Source of the DNA: CANMIH01 sp049116335
Lineage (GTDB): Bacteria > Pseudomonadota > Alphaproteobacteria > Rhodobacterales > Rhodobacteraceae
Length of the DNA stretch: 64,000 bases
Assembly: GCA_049116335.1 (NCBI GenBank)
Contig: JAGDYZ010000009.1
Location: 62,001-126,000 of the forward strand
Direction: 5' to 3'
Part shown: positions 43,076 to 52,564 of the stretch, piece after piece
Numbering within the stretch: position 1 is the first letter of the stretch
Layout of the letters: each line of letters begins with the position of its first letter
Program-made: the position numbers and the translations under genes
Notes under the pieces: generated by a model
Told to the model about the DNA's origin: nothing
The model's database searches: none
What the model saw: only the letters and a program-made list of their open reading frames with translations

Positions 43076-43831
43076 ATGAACACGCGCCACCGCGACATTC
43101 TCGATCTGCTGCGCCAAACCGGAGAAGTGAGCGTTGACGGGCTTGCCGCACAGTTTGGTGTCACTCTGCAAACCATCCGCCGGGATCTGACCGAACTGGC
43201 CGAGGCCGGGAGGGTCGAAAGGGTCCATGGTGGCGCAGTGCTGCCCTCGGGTGTGACCAATATTGGCTATGAGGAACGGCGCGCGCTGAACCAACAGGCC
43301 AAGCGTTCAATAGGCGAGCGCTGTGCCCGACTGATCCCCAATGACTGCGCCCTGTTTCTGGGCATAGGCACCACAACAGAAGCGGTGGCCACCGCACTGA
43401 TCCATCACCGCAATCTCATGGTGGTGACCAACAACATGACCGTGGCCTCGATCCTCGGCGCAAATGCAGAGTGCGAAACCATTGTCACTGGGGGGCATTT
43501 ACGCGCCGCCGATGGCGGGCTGGTTGGTCCCTTAGCTGTCGAAAGCCTGCACCGGTTCAAATTTGATTTTGGCATTATCGGCTGTTCGGCTTTGGACGCA
43601 GACGGCGATGTGATGGATTTTGATCTCAACGAGGTCCTGGTCAGCCAAGAGGTGCTGCGGCGATCGCGGCGCAAATTCCTCGTTTGCGATCACTCCAAAC
43701 TGACGCGAAGTGCTCCTGCACGCATCGCCTCACTGGCCGAGCTTGATATTATGGTCACCGATGGGTCGCTCCCAAGCGCTCTGCACAGCCTCTGCGCCGA
43801 TCACAACACCCAGATCGACAGCGCCACCTGA
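43076..43831 (+). CDS. glpR: DeoR family regulator GlpR
   Basis: From ATG 43076, behind AAGGAAC, the product is 251 residues. The DeoR HTH (RHRDILDLLRQTGEVSVDGLAAQFGVTLQTIRRDLTEL) occupies about 4-45, and the sugar-phosphate-binding DeoRC domain follows (FLGIGTTTEAVATAL, VTGGHLRAADGGLVG). Glycerol 3-phosphate is the expected inducer. It is divergent from glpD. Confidence 0.92.
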   Translation: MNTRHRDILDLLRQTGEVSVDGLAAQFGVTLQTIRRDLTELAEAGRVERVHGGAVLPSGVTNIGYEERRALNQQAKRSIGERCARLIPNDCALFLGIGTTTEAVATALIHHRNLMVVTNNMTVASILGANAECETIVTGGHLRAADGGLVGPLAVESLHRFKFDFGIIGCSALDADGDVMDFDLNEVLVSQEVLRRSRRKFLVCDHSKLTRSAPARIASLAELDIMVTDGSLPSALHSLCADHNTQIDSAT

Positions 43832-43882
43832 CGGGACGGCGGGCGGGGCGAGGTCCGCAGGACAAGCGACGTCCAGCCGGCG

Positions 43883-44251
43883 CTAACGGTGCTGATCAAC
43901 CAAAATCGGATTGCCATCCGGATCCATGACCACAAAACTTGCTGGGCCGCTCTCGTCACCCTGTTCCTGACTGACGGCAATGCCCTGCTGGGTCAGCCGC
44001 GCCTTAATCTCACGGACATCATCAAACGGGTCTGTGGGACGTGCCGCCTGATCCCAGCCCGGATTAAAGGTCAAAAGATTGCCCTCAAACATGCCCTGAA
44101 ACAGTCCTATCACCGTCTCGCCATTTTTCATGATCAGATAGTTGTGCTCTTCTGAGCCGCCAAAACTCTCAAAGCCAAGCACCTCATAAAAGGCCTTGGA
44201 TTTAGCTAGATCGGCCACTGCCAGACTGATGGAAAATGCACCCAATTTCAT
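43883..44251 (-). CDS. VOC (glyoxalase-type) protein
   Basis: The 122-residue protein is a single vicinal-oxygen-chelate domain: FSISLAVADLAKSKAFYEVLGFESFGG at the start and SFVVMDPDGNPILVDQH at the end, with family metal-ligand positions. Related to lactoylglutathione lyases and antibiotic-resistance proteins. Substrate unknown. Confidence 0.85.
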   Translation of the reverse strand: MKLGAFSISLAVADLAKSKAFYEVLGFESFGGSEEHNYLIMKNGETVIGLFQGMFEGNLLTFNPGWDQAARPTDPFDDVREIKARLTQQGIAVSQEQGDESGPASFVVMDPDGNPILVDQHR

Positions 44252-44306
44252 AACACACTCCTCTGCCCTCTAGATTAGCACAGCGAACCCGGCATTTCAG
44301 CGCGTC

Positions 44307-45827
44307 TTACAATCTGATCGGAAAACGCGCCCGGAGGTTTGCAACCACATCAGGTGTCAAATAGGCGGGGTGGTGCTCTGACAAGATCTGCTGTGCGGTG
44401 TGTTTTGCGCGGGTGCGCATATCAAGCGCGCCATTGTCTTCCCATTCTCTGGGCGTGTCGCGGTCGGCCAATGCGGGATACAGATAATCCCGCTCCATCG
44501 CCGCATGGGTCTGGGCAGATCCTAAAAAATGCCCCTCGCCCAAAACACTGTCACAGATGGCATCAAAGCCCAGCGCCTCTGGCGTCACCTCAACCCCGCG
44601 CAACACGCGGTACACCGATCCCAGCATCTCATTGTCCAGAACAAAGGCCTCAAAGCTTGCGCCCAAAAGCGCCGCCATCATGCCCGAACTTTCATAGACA
44701 AGATTGCCCCCTGCCAGCCCCGCCGCCAGCGCGGTCATGGCTTTTTCAACCCCATATTGTGCATCAGGTGCCTTTGCGTCGGTCATAGAACAGGCCACAC
44801 CAGATGGCAGACCCAACCAATTCGACAGCTGCGCCGAGGCCGCATTCATCAGGGCCGTCTCGCCGCCACCGCCGGAAAAGGCACCGCTGCGCAGATCAAT
44901 GACCAAAGGCCAATTCGAGAACACCATGGGATGGCCCGGTTTGATGACATGCACCATCACCAGACTGGCCAGTGTTTCGGCCAGCGACTGCGCCAGAAAA
45001 CCTGCGGGCGTGGCCGGAGCCGTCGCACCGGATTGAGCCGCCGTGATGTTTGAGATCGGAATGTTATGGGCAATGCATTCATACACCACATCCACCGCAT
45101 CCTCGCCAAATCGCATGGGCGAGATGACCGGGCTGATGTGGGCTTTGACAAAGGGGCGCTCGGAAAACAGCCCCTCGCCGCCTTGTGCAATGTCCAATAT
45201 CTGCACAATCGGCGCGACACTCTCTGCAACGGTGAACGAGGTCGCGACCGGCTTTGTCGTATTCTGCAACAGCGCAAAAACCGTATTCACATCAAGCTCA
45301 AACACATCCTCAACATCGGTGGCGACGCAACAGCGGGTGAACCAGCTGACGTTCTCTAACCGGTCCTGCAACCGGGTGAAATCCGCCAGATCCCGAAGTG
45401 TCGAGGGCCGATACCGCCCGGTCTCAAGATCAAGGGTTTGAACCGCTGCGCCGCCCGTCCCAAAGTGTACGGCCTCGCCGCCCACCATGATATCGCGCGC
45501 AGGGTCACGACCGTAGAGGGGAAACTGTTTCGCGGCCCCCGCAATCGCCGCTTCGACCAAGCTCCGCGGAATACGAACCCGGTCATCCGCGCCCTGCTCG
45601 GCCCCATGACGCACCAGATCACGCGCCAACCGATCTGGCACCTCACCCATGCCAAGGTCGGACAACAACCGCAGGGCCGTGTCATAGATCTCGCGCAATC
45701 CGCGCTCATCCAGGGGTTTATATTGCCCACCGGGCTGGCCGGGAGGACAGGGATTGGCGGGGCCTGCGGCCCGGGCGCGATGGCGGGCCTTGCGCCCCCC
45801 TCGGGATGTCTTTTGGGGTTCTGTCAT
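44307..45827 (-). CDS. MttB-superfamily methyltransferase (first), lacking pyrrolysine
   Basis: From ATG 45827 the product is 506 residues. It belongs to the trimethylamine methyltransferase superfamily (COG5598): an Arg-rich N-terminus (SRGGRKARHRAR), GGQYKPLDERGLREIYDTAL, the central barrel with VHFGTGGAAVQTLD and NAASAQLSNWLGLPSG. No in-frame TAG interrupts it, so it is not the pyrrolysine MttB. Characterised relatives without pyrrolysine (MtgB, MtpB) demethylate quaternary amines onto a corrinoid protein. No such partner is visible. It is divergent from a GcvT/FAD gene. Confidence 0.85.
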   Translation of the reverse strand: MTEPQKTSRGGRKARHRARAAGPANPCPPGQPGGQYKPLDERGLREIYDTALRLLSDLGMGEVPDRLARDLVRHGAEQGADDRVRIPRSLVEAAIAGAAKQFPLYGRDPARDIMVGGEAVHFGTGGAAVQTLDLETGRYRPSTLRDLADFTRLQDRLENVSWFTRCCVATDVEDVFELDVNTVFALLQNTTKPVATSFTVAESVAPIVQILDIAQGGEGLFSERPFVKAHISPVISPMRFGEDAVDVVYECIAHNIPISNITAAQSGATAPATPAGFLAQSLAETLASLVMVHVIKPGHPMVFSNWPLVIDLRSGAFSGGGGETALMNAASAQLSNWLGLPSGVACSMTDAKAPDAQYGVEKAMTALAAGLAGGNLVYESSGMMAALLGASFEAFVLDNEMLGSVYRVLRGVEVTPEALGFDAICDSVLGEGHFLGSAQTHAAMERDYLYPALADRDTPREWEDNGALDMRTRAKHTAQQILSEHHPAYLTPDVVANLRARFPIRL

Positions 45828-45899
45828 ACCCGTCAGGGAACGTGGCGCGGCCCTCTGCAATCAAGTCCTATTCTGCGCCTTCATGCTTTGAAAAACTCA

Positions 45900-45912
45900 G
45901 TTTCCAAGAAAC
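45900..45912. promoter_or_regulatory. Palindrome in the mttB1/GcvT-FAD divergent region
   Basis: GTTTC-CAA-GAAAC is a perfect short dyad located between the divergent starts at 45827 and 45985. It could be an operator half-site pair; the arms are only five bases. Confidence 0.35.
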
Positions 45913-45984
45913 CAAATTGAGCGAACAAGACTTGCGCAGCCCCCCCAAACCCGTCGCAGATAAGCAAAATTCAGGAGACATGAC

Positions 45985-48417
45985 ATGAAAACGCAGACAC
46001 GAGTTGTGGTCATCGGCGGCGGCATCGCGGGCTGTTCTACGATCTATCATCTCACACAAGAGGGATGGAGCGATGTCATGTTGCTGGAACGCGATGAGCT
46101 GACATCCGGCACAACCTGGCACTCGGCGGCGCAGGTAACCAACTTTGGCATGAACCAGACCATGGTCGGACTTAAGACACATTCCATCAATCTCTACAAA
46201 GAGCTGGCCGAGGACCCCGAGTATCCCATCAACTATCACCATGCCGATGGCGGCATTCGGTTAGCCAACACCGACGCACAGATGGAAGGCTATCGCCATT
46301 TTGCCTCGATGGCGCGCGGTATGGGTGTTGATCTGGAGGTGATTGACGCCGCCGAATGCGCCCGTCGCCATCCTCTGGTGGCGACCGACAATCTGGTTGG
46401 CGGTCTTTGGGATCCGCTGGACGGCGATATCGATCCGGCGCAGCTCTGTCAGGCACTGGCACGGCGGGCCCGCAAGGCCGGGGCGGAAGTTCACCGCAAC
46501 ACCCCGGTGACCGCCCTGCGCCAATTGCCGGACGACAGCTGGATCGTCTCCACCCCCAAGGGTGACATTCACGCGGAAATCGTCGTCAACGCCTGTGGCT
46601 ACCGCGTGAACGAAGTTGGCGCGATGATGGGGGTGCATCACCCGGTGATGTCGATGGAGCACCAGTATTTTCTGACCGAAGAAATCCCCGCCATCAAAGA
46701 GGCCGGTCACCGCATGCCACTGCTGCGCTGTCCGATCAGCGATTATTACTGTCGGCAGGAAAAGAACGGTCTGCTGGTCGGGTTTTATGAGCAGGACTGC
46801 AAGACCTGGGGCATGGACGGGATCGACCCGAATTTCGTCAATGCGCTCTGCCCGGATGATCTGGATCGAGTGACCGATGTGTTGGAAGGCGCCATTGCCC
46901 GGATGCCTGCACTAAATGACGTGGGCATCCATACGATTGTGAATGGCCCCATCACCTACACCATCGACGGTGCGCCTTTGGTGGGACCGATCCCCGGCAA
47001 GCGCAACGCCTTCTGCATCATTGGCCTACGCGCGGGCCTGGGCGAAGGCGGCGGGCATGGCTGGCTTCTCGCGCAGCAAATTGTGCATGGCGAGGCCTGC
47101 TATGACACCTGGTGTCTCGATCCGCGCCGCTATACCGGCCACACCAATGTTGAGATCTGCGCCAAGATGGCCATTCAGGAATATCAAAACGAGTTTCGCT
47201 TTCACTTCCCCAATGAACACCGCCCAGCCGGGCGCATGGCCAAGACAACGCCCCTCACCCCGGTTTTGGCTGCGGAAGGCGCGCATTTTGCACCGGTCAA
47301 CGGCTGCGAACGGGCCGAGTTTTTCGCCCCGAATGGCTGTGAGCTGACCCATAGTTTCAAGTTTGACGAAGCCTTTGATCTTGTTGCCGCCGAGGTGGAG
47401 GCCGTGCAGACCCGTGTTGGCCTGACCGAGGTCAATGGGTTCAACCGTTTAGAGATCACAGGCGCCGATGCGATGTCTTTCCTGGATCGGATGACCTGTT
47501 CGCGCCTGCCCAAATCTGAGGGCCGTGTGGGATTGGCCTATCTGCTCAATCACCACGGGATGGTCAAAGGCGAAGCTACTGTCGCCCGCCTGCCAGCCTC
47601 GGATCGTGGTCCTGATCGGGTCTGGTATGGCTCGGCCGCCGCCTCAGAATTCCATGACGCCGATTGGTTGAACCAGCACATCCAAGAGGGCGAAGATGTC
47701 ACCATCACCTCACTGACCAATGACATGACCGTCTTGCTATTGGCCGGTCCAAAAGCACGGGATGTTCTGGCGACGGTGTCGCGGGAAGAGTGGTCGGCCA
47801 AGGCCTTCCCATGGCTCTCGGTCCGGGAATGCTTTGTAGGCATTGCACCCGCAACCGTGATGGCCGTCAGCTTCTCTGGCGAACTGGCCTATGAGCTACA
47901 CATCCCCAACGCATCGCTTTATGCCTCCTACCTGGCATTGCGCGAGGCAGGCGAAGCGCATGGGATGCAGCTCTTTGGGCTGCGCGCTGTGGAATCCATG
48001 CGGTTGGAAAAAGGGTTCCTGCATTGGAAAGCCGATCTGCTGACCGAATTTGATCCTTATGAGACAGGTCTTGATCGTTTTGTGTCTGAGGATAAACCCG
48101 ATTTCATTGGAAAATCCGCCTTGGCCCAGCGCAGGTCTGATGGTCCAACACGTGTCTTTGTCACCCTGAATCTGGCTCACACCGACGGCCCCGGCCACCC
48201 CGGCGCATCCATGATGCAGGAAGGGCGGGTGATTGGCACCCTAACCTCGGCCAGCTGGGGGCATCGCACCGGAATGAACCTAGCCATGGGGTTTGTGGAG
48301 CCTGAATTTGCCCAAATCGGCACCCGATTTACGGTTGATCTCTTGGGGGAGGCCGTCTCAGCCGAGGTTATTTCCCCAAGCCCCTATGACCCCAAGATGA
48401 CCCTGCCACGCGGGTGA
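45985..48417 (+). CDS. FAD-dependent GcvT-type demethylase (dimethylglycine/sarcosine dehydrogenase-like)
   Basis: The 810-residue protein starts with a FAD-binding oxidoreductase domain (about 1-380; GGGIAG at 11-16, and H46 in GTTWHSAA at the site of covalent FAD attachment in dimethylglycine dehydrogenase). The C-terminal half is GcvT plus GcvT-C (VNGFNRLEITGADAMSFLDRM, AVESMRLEKGFLHWKADL). Such enzymes oxidise N-methyl groups and pass the formaldehyde unit to tetrahydrofolate. The substrate may be sarcosine, dimethylglycine or another methylamine. Confidence 0.9.
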   Translation: MKTQTRVVVIGGGIAGCSTIYHLTQEGWSDVMLLERDELTSGTTWHSAAQVTNFGMNQTMVGLKTHSINLYKELAEDPEYPINYHHADGGIRLANTDAQMEGYRHFASMARGMGVDLEVIDAAECARRHPLVATDNLVGGLWDPLDGDIDPAQLCQALARRARKAGAEVHRNTPVTALRQLPDDSWIVSTPKGDIHAEIVVNACGYRVNEVGAMMGVHHPVMSMEHQYFLTEEIPAIKEAGHRMPLLRCPISDYYCRQEKNGLLVGFYEQDCKTWGMDGIDPNFVNALCPDDLDRVTDVLEGAIARMPALNDVGIHTIVNGPITYTIDGAPLVGPIPGKRNAFCIIGLRAGLGEGGGHGWLLAQQIVHGEACYDTWCLDPRRYTGHTNVEICAKMAIQEYQNEFRFHFPNEHRPAGRMAKTTPLTPVLAAEGAHFAPVNGCERAEFFAPNGCELTHSFKFDEAFDLVAAEVEAVQTRVGLTEVNGFNRLEITGADAMSFLDRMTCSRLPKSEGRVGLAYLLNHHGMVKGEATVARLPASDRGPDRVWYGSAAASEFHDADWLNQHIQEGEDVTITSLTNDMTVLLLAGPKARDVLATVSREEWSAKAFPWLSVRECFVGIAPATVMAVSFSGELAYELHIPNASLYASYLALREAGEAHGMQLFGLRAVESMRLEKGFLHWKADLLTEFDPYETGLDRFVSEDKPDFIGKSALAQRRSDGPTRVFVTLNLAHTDGPGHPGASMMQEGRVIGTLTSASWGHRTGMNLAMGFVEPEFAQIGTRFTVDLLGEAVSAEVISPSPYDPKMTLPRG

Positions 48418-48418
48418 C

Positions 48419-49129
48419 CTAGCCGAACACAACCCGGTGGGCCCCCGAAGCTGGGGCCTCCGGTGACGTGAGCTCAACCGGATCGAGGAGATGCTGTAGC
48501 TCAAGCGTGGTGTAGGGGCGCTGCCAGAGCCATGGTCGATTTTCGACGGCCTCAAGATCCGCATGGGGCGGCGTTTCCTCTGTATGCGCGAGGAAATACA
48601 GATCAAACCCAAAGTCACTCACCCGCTGGATCGACAGCAGGCGCATATTTTGATCCGCCTGATAGGCCGCAAGCGCCGCGTCTATATCGGTGACGCGTAG
48701 GGTGATCTGGCCAATCTGCGCCCCACCACCCAGCGCCAAAGTGGCATCGCCTCTGGCGGTTTTGGGCTGGCCCTCAAAGGTGTGCTGCAACAGCTCGATC
48801 TGGAACCCGGCAGGGTCTTGCAGGTGGCACATATAGCCGATGTCGCGGAACTGTTTGGGCTCAGAGCAGGCAACTCCGCGCTGTCTCAGCCAGTCTCGGG
48901 CCGCATCCACATCAGGAACCGTGATACCGATTTTCCAGTATGCGTCAGAGCGGGCGTAGGTATAGCCCCCCTGCCCTGCGATCAATTCAACCCAAACACC
49001 CGGTTCACCATATTGCAGCAGATGACGCCCAGCCTCACAGCGATACCGCATGCCCAGCACATCCCGGTAAAATGGGATCAGAACCTCGGGGTCTGACACC
49101 CAGAGCTGCAGGCCCTGCATGCGCATCAA
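48419..49129 (-). CDS. Two-domain VOC (glyoxalase-like) protein
   Basis: The 236-residue protein has two vicinal-oxygen-chelate repeats: residues about 5-125 (LQLWVSDPEVLIPFYRDVLGMRY, then HLQDPAGFQIELLQ) and about 138-225 (GQITLRVTDIDAALAAYQA). It overlaps the upstream oxidoreductase gene by ATGA. No catalytic assignment is possible. Confidence 0.8.
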   Translation of the reverse strand: MMRMQGLQLWVSDPEVLIPFYRDVLGMRYRCEAGRHLLQYGEPGVWVELIAGQGGYTYARSDAYWKIGITVPDVDAARDWLRQRGVACSEPKQFRDIGYMCHLQDPAGFQIELLQHTFEGQPKTARGDATLALGGGAQIGQITLRVTDIDAALAAYQADQNMRLLSIQRVSDFGFDLYFLAHTEETPPHADLEAVENRPWLWQRPYTTLELQHLLDPVELTSPEAPASGAHRVVFG

Positions 49130-50034
49130 AACTCAAACGGATCGACAATCACCCGCTCTCCCAGCATAAAGGCATCGGCCACATGGCGCAGCGGCGCGAG
49201 GTCCATCTCGCTTTTTCTGGCCCCTATCAAACGCGCCATATTGGCATAAAGTCGGGGATATTCGCCGCCCTCTGACACCTCACCGGCCTCAACCCCATCA
49301 AGGGTCATGGTATCTCCGCCGTCGCTGAGCTTGAGCAACCCGCGTGCGGTTTCGACCTCAATATCCCAGCTTTGCGGGCCTTCTTGCCGCCAATCCAGAT
49401 CGGCAGTCACGTTGTCGGTGAACGTCAGATCCGCGCCAATCGGCCCCTGTCTGTTTGCAGGCACCTCAAGACGGGCAGATTTCAGATGCACGGGGCTGGG
49501 CAGAATTTCGGTCAGGATCGATAGGGCGTTGATGCCCGGATCAAAGACGCCCATACCGCCGGGATCAAACACCCAGTCCTGTCCGGGATGCCAGCGCCGC
49601 ACGTCTTCGCGCCATGTGATATGGGCGCGGGTTATCTTTTGCCCCGCCAGCCAGGATTTCGCTGCCGCCACCTTGCCTGCCTCACGCGAATGCCATGTGG
49701 CATAGATCGAGACACCGGCCTCACAAGCCATGTCCTCAAGTGCATGACATTCCGAAAGCGTTGCGCCGGGGGGTTTTTCCAGCATCACATGCCGCCCCGC
49801 CTCAATCGCCCGTCGGGCATAATCAAACCGCGGCACGGGGGGCAGGCACAGCGAGATCACCTTGATATCCTCGCGCTCTGCCAATAGCGCATCGAAATCG
49901 CGATAGGATGGCACGCCTGCAACCTCGCCCGCACGTGAACAGGTCGCGGCAAGCTCCCAATCCGGGCTGGCGGCCAGACTGGGCACATGCTGATCCTGGG
50001 CAATTTTGCCAATCCCAACCAAAGCAAGTTTCAT
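49126..50034 (-). CDS. Gfo/Idh/MocA family oxidoreductase
   Basis: The 302-residue protein has an N-terminal Rossmann domain (KLALVGIGKIAQDQHVPSL), the family motif GRHVMLEKPPGATLSE with the EKP lysine, and the C-terminal domain (VFDPGGMGVFDPGINALSIL). The pattern is close to D-galactose 1-dehydrogenase in my memory, so a sugar or polyol substrate is likely. It may be coupled to the MttB operon upstream, but separate promoter elements intervene. Confidence 0.85.
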   Translation of the reverse strand: MKLALVGIGKIAQDQHVPSLAASPDWELAATCSRAGEVAGVPSYRDFDALLAEREDIKVISLCLPPVPRFDYARRAIEAGRHVMLEKPPGATLSECHALEDMACEAGVSIYATWHSREAGKVAAAKSWLAGQKITRAHITWREDVRRWHPGQDWVFDPGGMGVFDPGINALSILTEILPSPVHLKSARLEVPANRQGPIGADLTFTDNVTADLDWRQEGPQSWDIEVETARGLLKLSDGGDTMTLDGVEAGEVSEGGEYPRLYANMARLIGARKSEMDLAPLRHVADAFMLGERVIVDPFEF

Positions 50035-50055
50035 AAGGCTCTCCTATGGCGCATC

Positions 50056-50111
50056 GGGTCTGACGCCAGACCCTTTGTTGCGCTGACTGTTGGCGCAAAC
50101 ATGACGCCAAC
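50056..50111. promoter_or_regulatory. Two inverted repeats between the TetR and Gfo/Idh/MocA genes
   Basis: GGGTCTG-ACGC-CAGACCC (50056-50073) is a perfect 7-bp dyad. GTTGGCG-N9-CGCCAAC (50089-50111) is a 23-base interrupted palindrome of the size TetR dimers bind. Both lie in the 92-base gap ahead of the oxidoreductase start. Confidence 0.6.
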
Positions 50112-50126
50112 TCAAGAGAATATTCC

Positions 50127-50831
50127 CTACTGGCCGCGCGTCACCTGCATCGCAAATGCGTTGGATTCCTCTACCTCTTCTGGGCGTGGCGGGCGTCCGG
50201 TAAAGCTCAGAAGATATCCAGCCAATCGCGTAGAACGCTCTTCCATCGGTTCCTGAACGTCCAATGCGTGATAGCCAAGCTGCATGTAATACAGCACCCG
50301 TGCCCGAATATCAGCCTCATCCGGGGGGTAGTCATGCCGAAGATACATCTCTGTCAGCGCGGCAAGCCGCGCTTGATCCGCTGCATCTACGCGGTCGCGG
50401 ACATCGTCATCGCGGCGCGCCCATTCGCGCACAGCGAAATCCATCCCCTGATCAAACAGCTCGGGGTCAATGAAACAGCGAAAGAAATGACAGACCGCCC
50501 CGGTGATGGTCTCTGCAGGCATAGCGCAGCGGTCCACAATCGAGGCGGTGTTGCGGCTTTCCCACTCTTCCAGAAGCGCGGACAACAGATCGCCACGGCT
50601 TTTGAAGTACCAATAGAAACTGGATCGCGAGACATCCAGACGCTGGCTGATGGGCAGGATTTTGACCTCGCCCACGCCATCCCGCACCAGAATATCCCGT
50701 GCGACATTGAGCCAGTCTTCCCGCGTGACTTTGACGTGCCCCACAAGAGGTGCCTTGTCGGGGTCGTCACGATGAAGAAGAGGCGCAGGCGGTCGCATGG
50801 GATGTGTCTCAGCTTTCCGGGGGCGCGCCAC
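50127..50831 (-). CDS. TetR family transcriptional regulator of the mttB2 cluster
   Basis: The 234-residue protein has an unusual N-terminal extension (MARPRKAETHPMRPPAPLLHRDDPD) before the TetR HTH (DILVRDGVGEVKILPISQRLDVSRSSFYWYF, about 46-76). The C-terminal ligand-binding domain is helical. Start is GTG 50831, overlapping mttB2 by 23 bases; ATG 50798 is the alternative. It is co-transcribed with mttB2 and probably represses that promoter and perhaps that of the ABC transporter. Confidence 0.86.
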   Translation of the reverse strand: MARPRKAETHPMRPPAPLLHRDDPDKAPLVGHVKVTREDWLNVARDILVRDGVGEVKILPISQRLDVSRSSFYWYFKSRGDLLSALLEEWESRNTASIVDRCAMPAETITGAVCHFFRCFIDPELFDQGMDFAVREWARRDDDVRDRVDAADQARLAALTEMYLRHDYPPDEADIRARVLYYMQLGYHALDVQEPMEERSTRLAGYLLSFTGRPPRPEEVEESNAFAMQVTRGQ

Positions 50832-52332
50832 CCTCTGCGGTACGCCGGTCGATAAAGGCCCTTAGCGCCTCTACCCTATCCCCGTCCAGTTCCGGACGCG
50901 CATCTTCGTCCAAAATCCGTTGCCACAGCTCGGTTGCACGGGTGCTCACGTCTTTCTCGCCACGCTCAGACCAGGTGCCAAAGTTCGACCAATCGCCGAC
51001 AAGCGGTTCATAGAATTCAGTCTGATAGCGCGCCATGGTGTGGGCACAGCCAAAGAAATGCCCCGAGGGTCCCACCTCATCCAGCGCCCCAAGTGCCAGC
51101 GCATCACCCCCGGTTTCGACCGGGCGGCACATCTCGGCCACCATCTGCACCGCTTCCATATCGGTGATGAACTTTTCATAAGACACGGTCAGACCGCCCT
51201 CGAGCCATCCCGCCGCATGGATGATCACCGTCGCCCCCGCCATGAGACAGCCCCACATGGCGAACTGTGTTTCATGTGCGGCCTGTGCGTCGTTGATATT
51301 GGCGGCCGATCCGCTGGCACAGCGCCAGGGCAGGCCGATATGCGCCGCCAGTTGTCCCGCCAGAAGAGAGGCTTTGAAATGCTCGGGCGTGCCAAAGGCA
51401 GGCGCACCACTTTTCATGTCCACGTTTGAGGTGAAGGTGCCATAGAGCACAGGCGCGCCGGGCCGCGTCAGTTGGCTAAGCGTGATTGCGGCCAAAGCTT
51501 CAGCATGGCTGAGCGTGATGGCCCCAGCCACGGTGATGGGCGCCATGGCCCCCATAAGCGTGAAGGGGGTGATGATCGCCGTCTGACCTGCACGGGCAAA
51601 GTCAATGACCCCCTGCGCCATCGGCATATCCAGAACCCGAGGCGAATTGGTGTTGATGATGGTGTAACAATGGCTCTCGGCGTGGAACTCATCATCCGAC
51701 AAGCCTCGGAAATCCCGCAGCATTTCAAAGCTTTCCATCACCTGCGGTGTGCCCCGCGAAAACACAAACGGCAGTTTGTCCGAACGCGTCAACATGGTGT
51801 CGAGCGTATAGTAATGCCTGACATGCGGTGCGATATCCTGCGGCTCGACCAGCGGCGGCAGCATATGCAGCGCATCAAAATGATGCGTCAGCTGGATCAA
51901 TTCCTGGAAATCTTTGCCGGTGCCCGGACGACGCCCCCGCAACCGGTCGGTGGCATGTGGGGCCCCCGCCCCTGGCTGAAACACCAAACTACCGGGCTCC
52001 AGCAAGACATCGCGGTTGCGAGCGCCTGCTCGACATAGGATTGACGATGGTGCGGTCTTCAGCGCCTGCGCAACCAGATCGCGGCCAATGTAAACCATAT
52101 CTTCTTCGACCCGCGCGCCCGCTTTGCGGTAAATCTCACGCGCTTCGGGTAATAGCACCTTGATGCCCTTGTCCTCGAGAATGCCCAAAGCCGTATCATG
52201 CAGGTGGACCACCTCGTCCTCAGAGACCACCTTCATCTGGGGGAACGGATTGCGCAGCGAGCGATAATTCACCTCGCGCTCTGCCGCTGTCACTGTTCCC
52301 TCGCCACGGCGACGCCGTCTCCGTTCCACCAT
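50809..52332 (-). CDS. MttB-superfamily methyltransferase (second), lacking pyrrolysine
   Basis: The 507-residue protein is a second COG5598 member: basic N-terminus (VERRRRRRGEG), VNYRSLRNPFPQMKVVSEDEVVHLHDTAL, PGAGAPHATDRLRGRRPGT, then AFGTPEHFKASLLAGQLAAHIGLPWRCASGSA. It is only distantly similar to the one at 44307, so they are old paralogues. No TAG codon lies inside. The substrate is probably a methylated quaternary or tertiary amine; no corrinoid acceptor gene is present. It is divergent from the ABC transporter at 52565. Confidence 0.85.
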   Translation of the reverse strand: MVERRRRRRGEGTVTAAEREVNYRSLRNPFPQMKVVSEDEVVHLHDTALGILEDKGIKVLLPEAREIYRKAGARVEEDMVYIGRDLVAQALKTAPSSILCRAGARNRDVLLEPGSLVFQPGAGAPHATDRLRGRRPGTGKDFQELIQLTHHFDALHMLPPLVEPQDIAPHVRHYYTLDTMLTRSDKLPFVFSRGTPQVMESFEMLRDFRGLSDDEFHAESHCYTIINTNSPRVLDMPMAQGVIDFARAGQTAIITPFTLMGAMAPITVAGAITLSHAEALAAITLSQLTRPGAPVLYGTFTSNVDMKSGAPAFGTPEHFKASLLAGQLAAHIGLPWRCASGSAANINDAQAAHETQFAMWGCLMAGATVIIHAAGWLEGGLTVSYEKFITDMEAVQMVAEMCRPVETGGDALALGALDEVGPSGHFFGCAHTMARYQTEFYEPLVGDWSNFGTWSERGEKDVSTRATELWQRILDEDARPELDGDRVEALRAFIDRRTAEGGAPPES

Positions 52333-52389
52333 ATCTCTACCTCTCTTGCGTGATGCGTGCGTTTCTCAGCTGAGGACCACGCCCCGGTT

Positions 52390-52463
52390 CCGAATTTTCG
52401 AGAAAATTCGGCTTCCGCATCCAGCCTCCCGTGATTCGTCAGATAGATCTAGACATATATGTC
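52390..52463. promoter_or_regulatory. Palindromes in the mttB2/ABC transporter divergent region
   Basis: CCGAATTTTC-GA-GAAAATTCGG (52390-52411) is a perfect 10-bp-armed palindrome. GACATATATGTC (52452-52463) is a perfect 12-base palindrome. The region of 232 bases contains no gene and must hold both divergent promoters. Confidence 0.6.
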
Positions 52464-52564
52464 CAATACTCATGTCGCAATTGAACCTTCACCTCAAAGC
52501 TGGACAAACCCCCATGTGAGCGGTCACATAGCCCGCGACAGAGTGAGACCCGGAGATTGAACCC

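Noticed and set aside
42959..43294. 112-codon N-terminal extension of glpD
   Set aside because: It would cover the glpD/glpR intergenic region and the start of glpR; ATG 42958 has a good ribosome-binding site and gives the family length.
44307..52332. Pyrrolysine-type trimethylamine methyltransferase
   Set aside because: Neither MttB-superfamily frame contains an internal TAG codon, and no pyl genes are seen.
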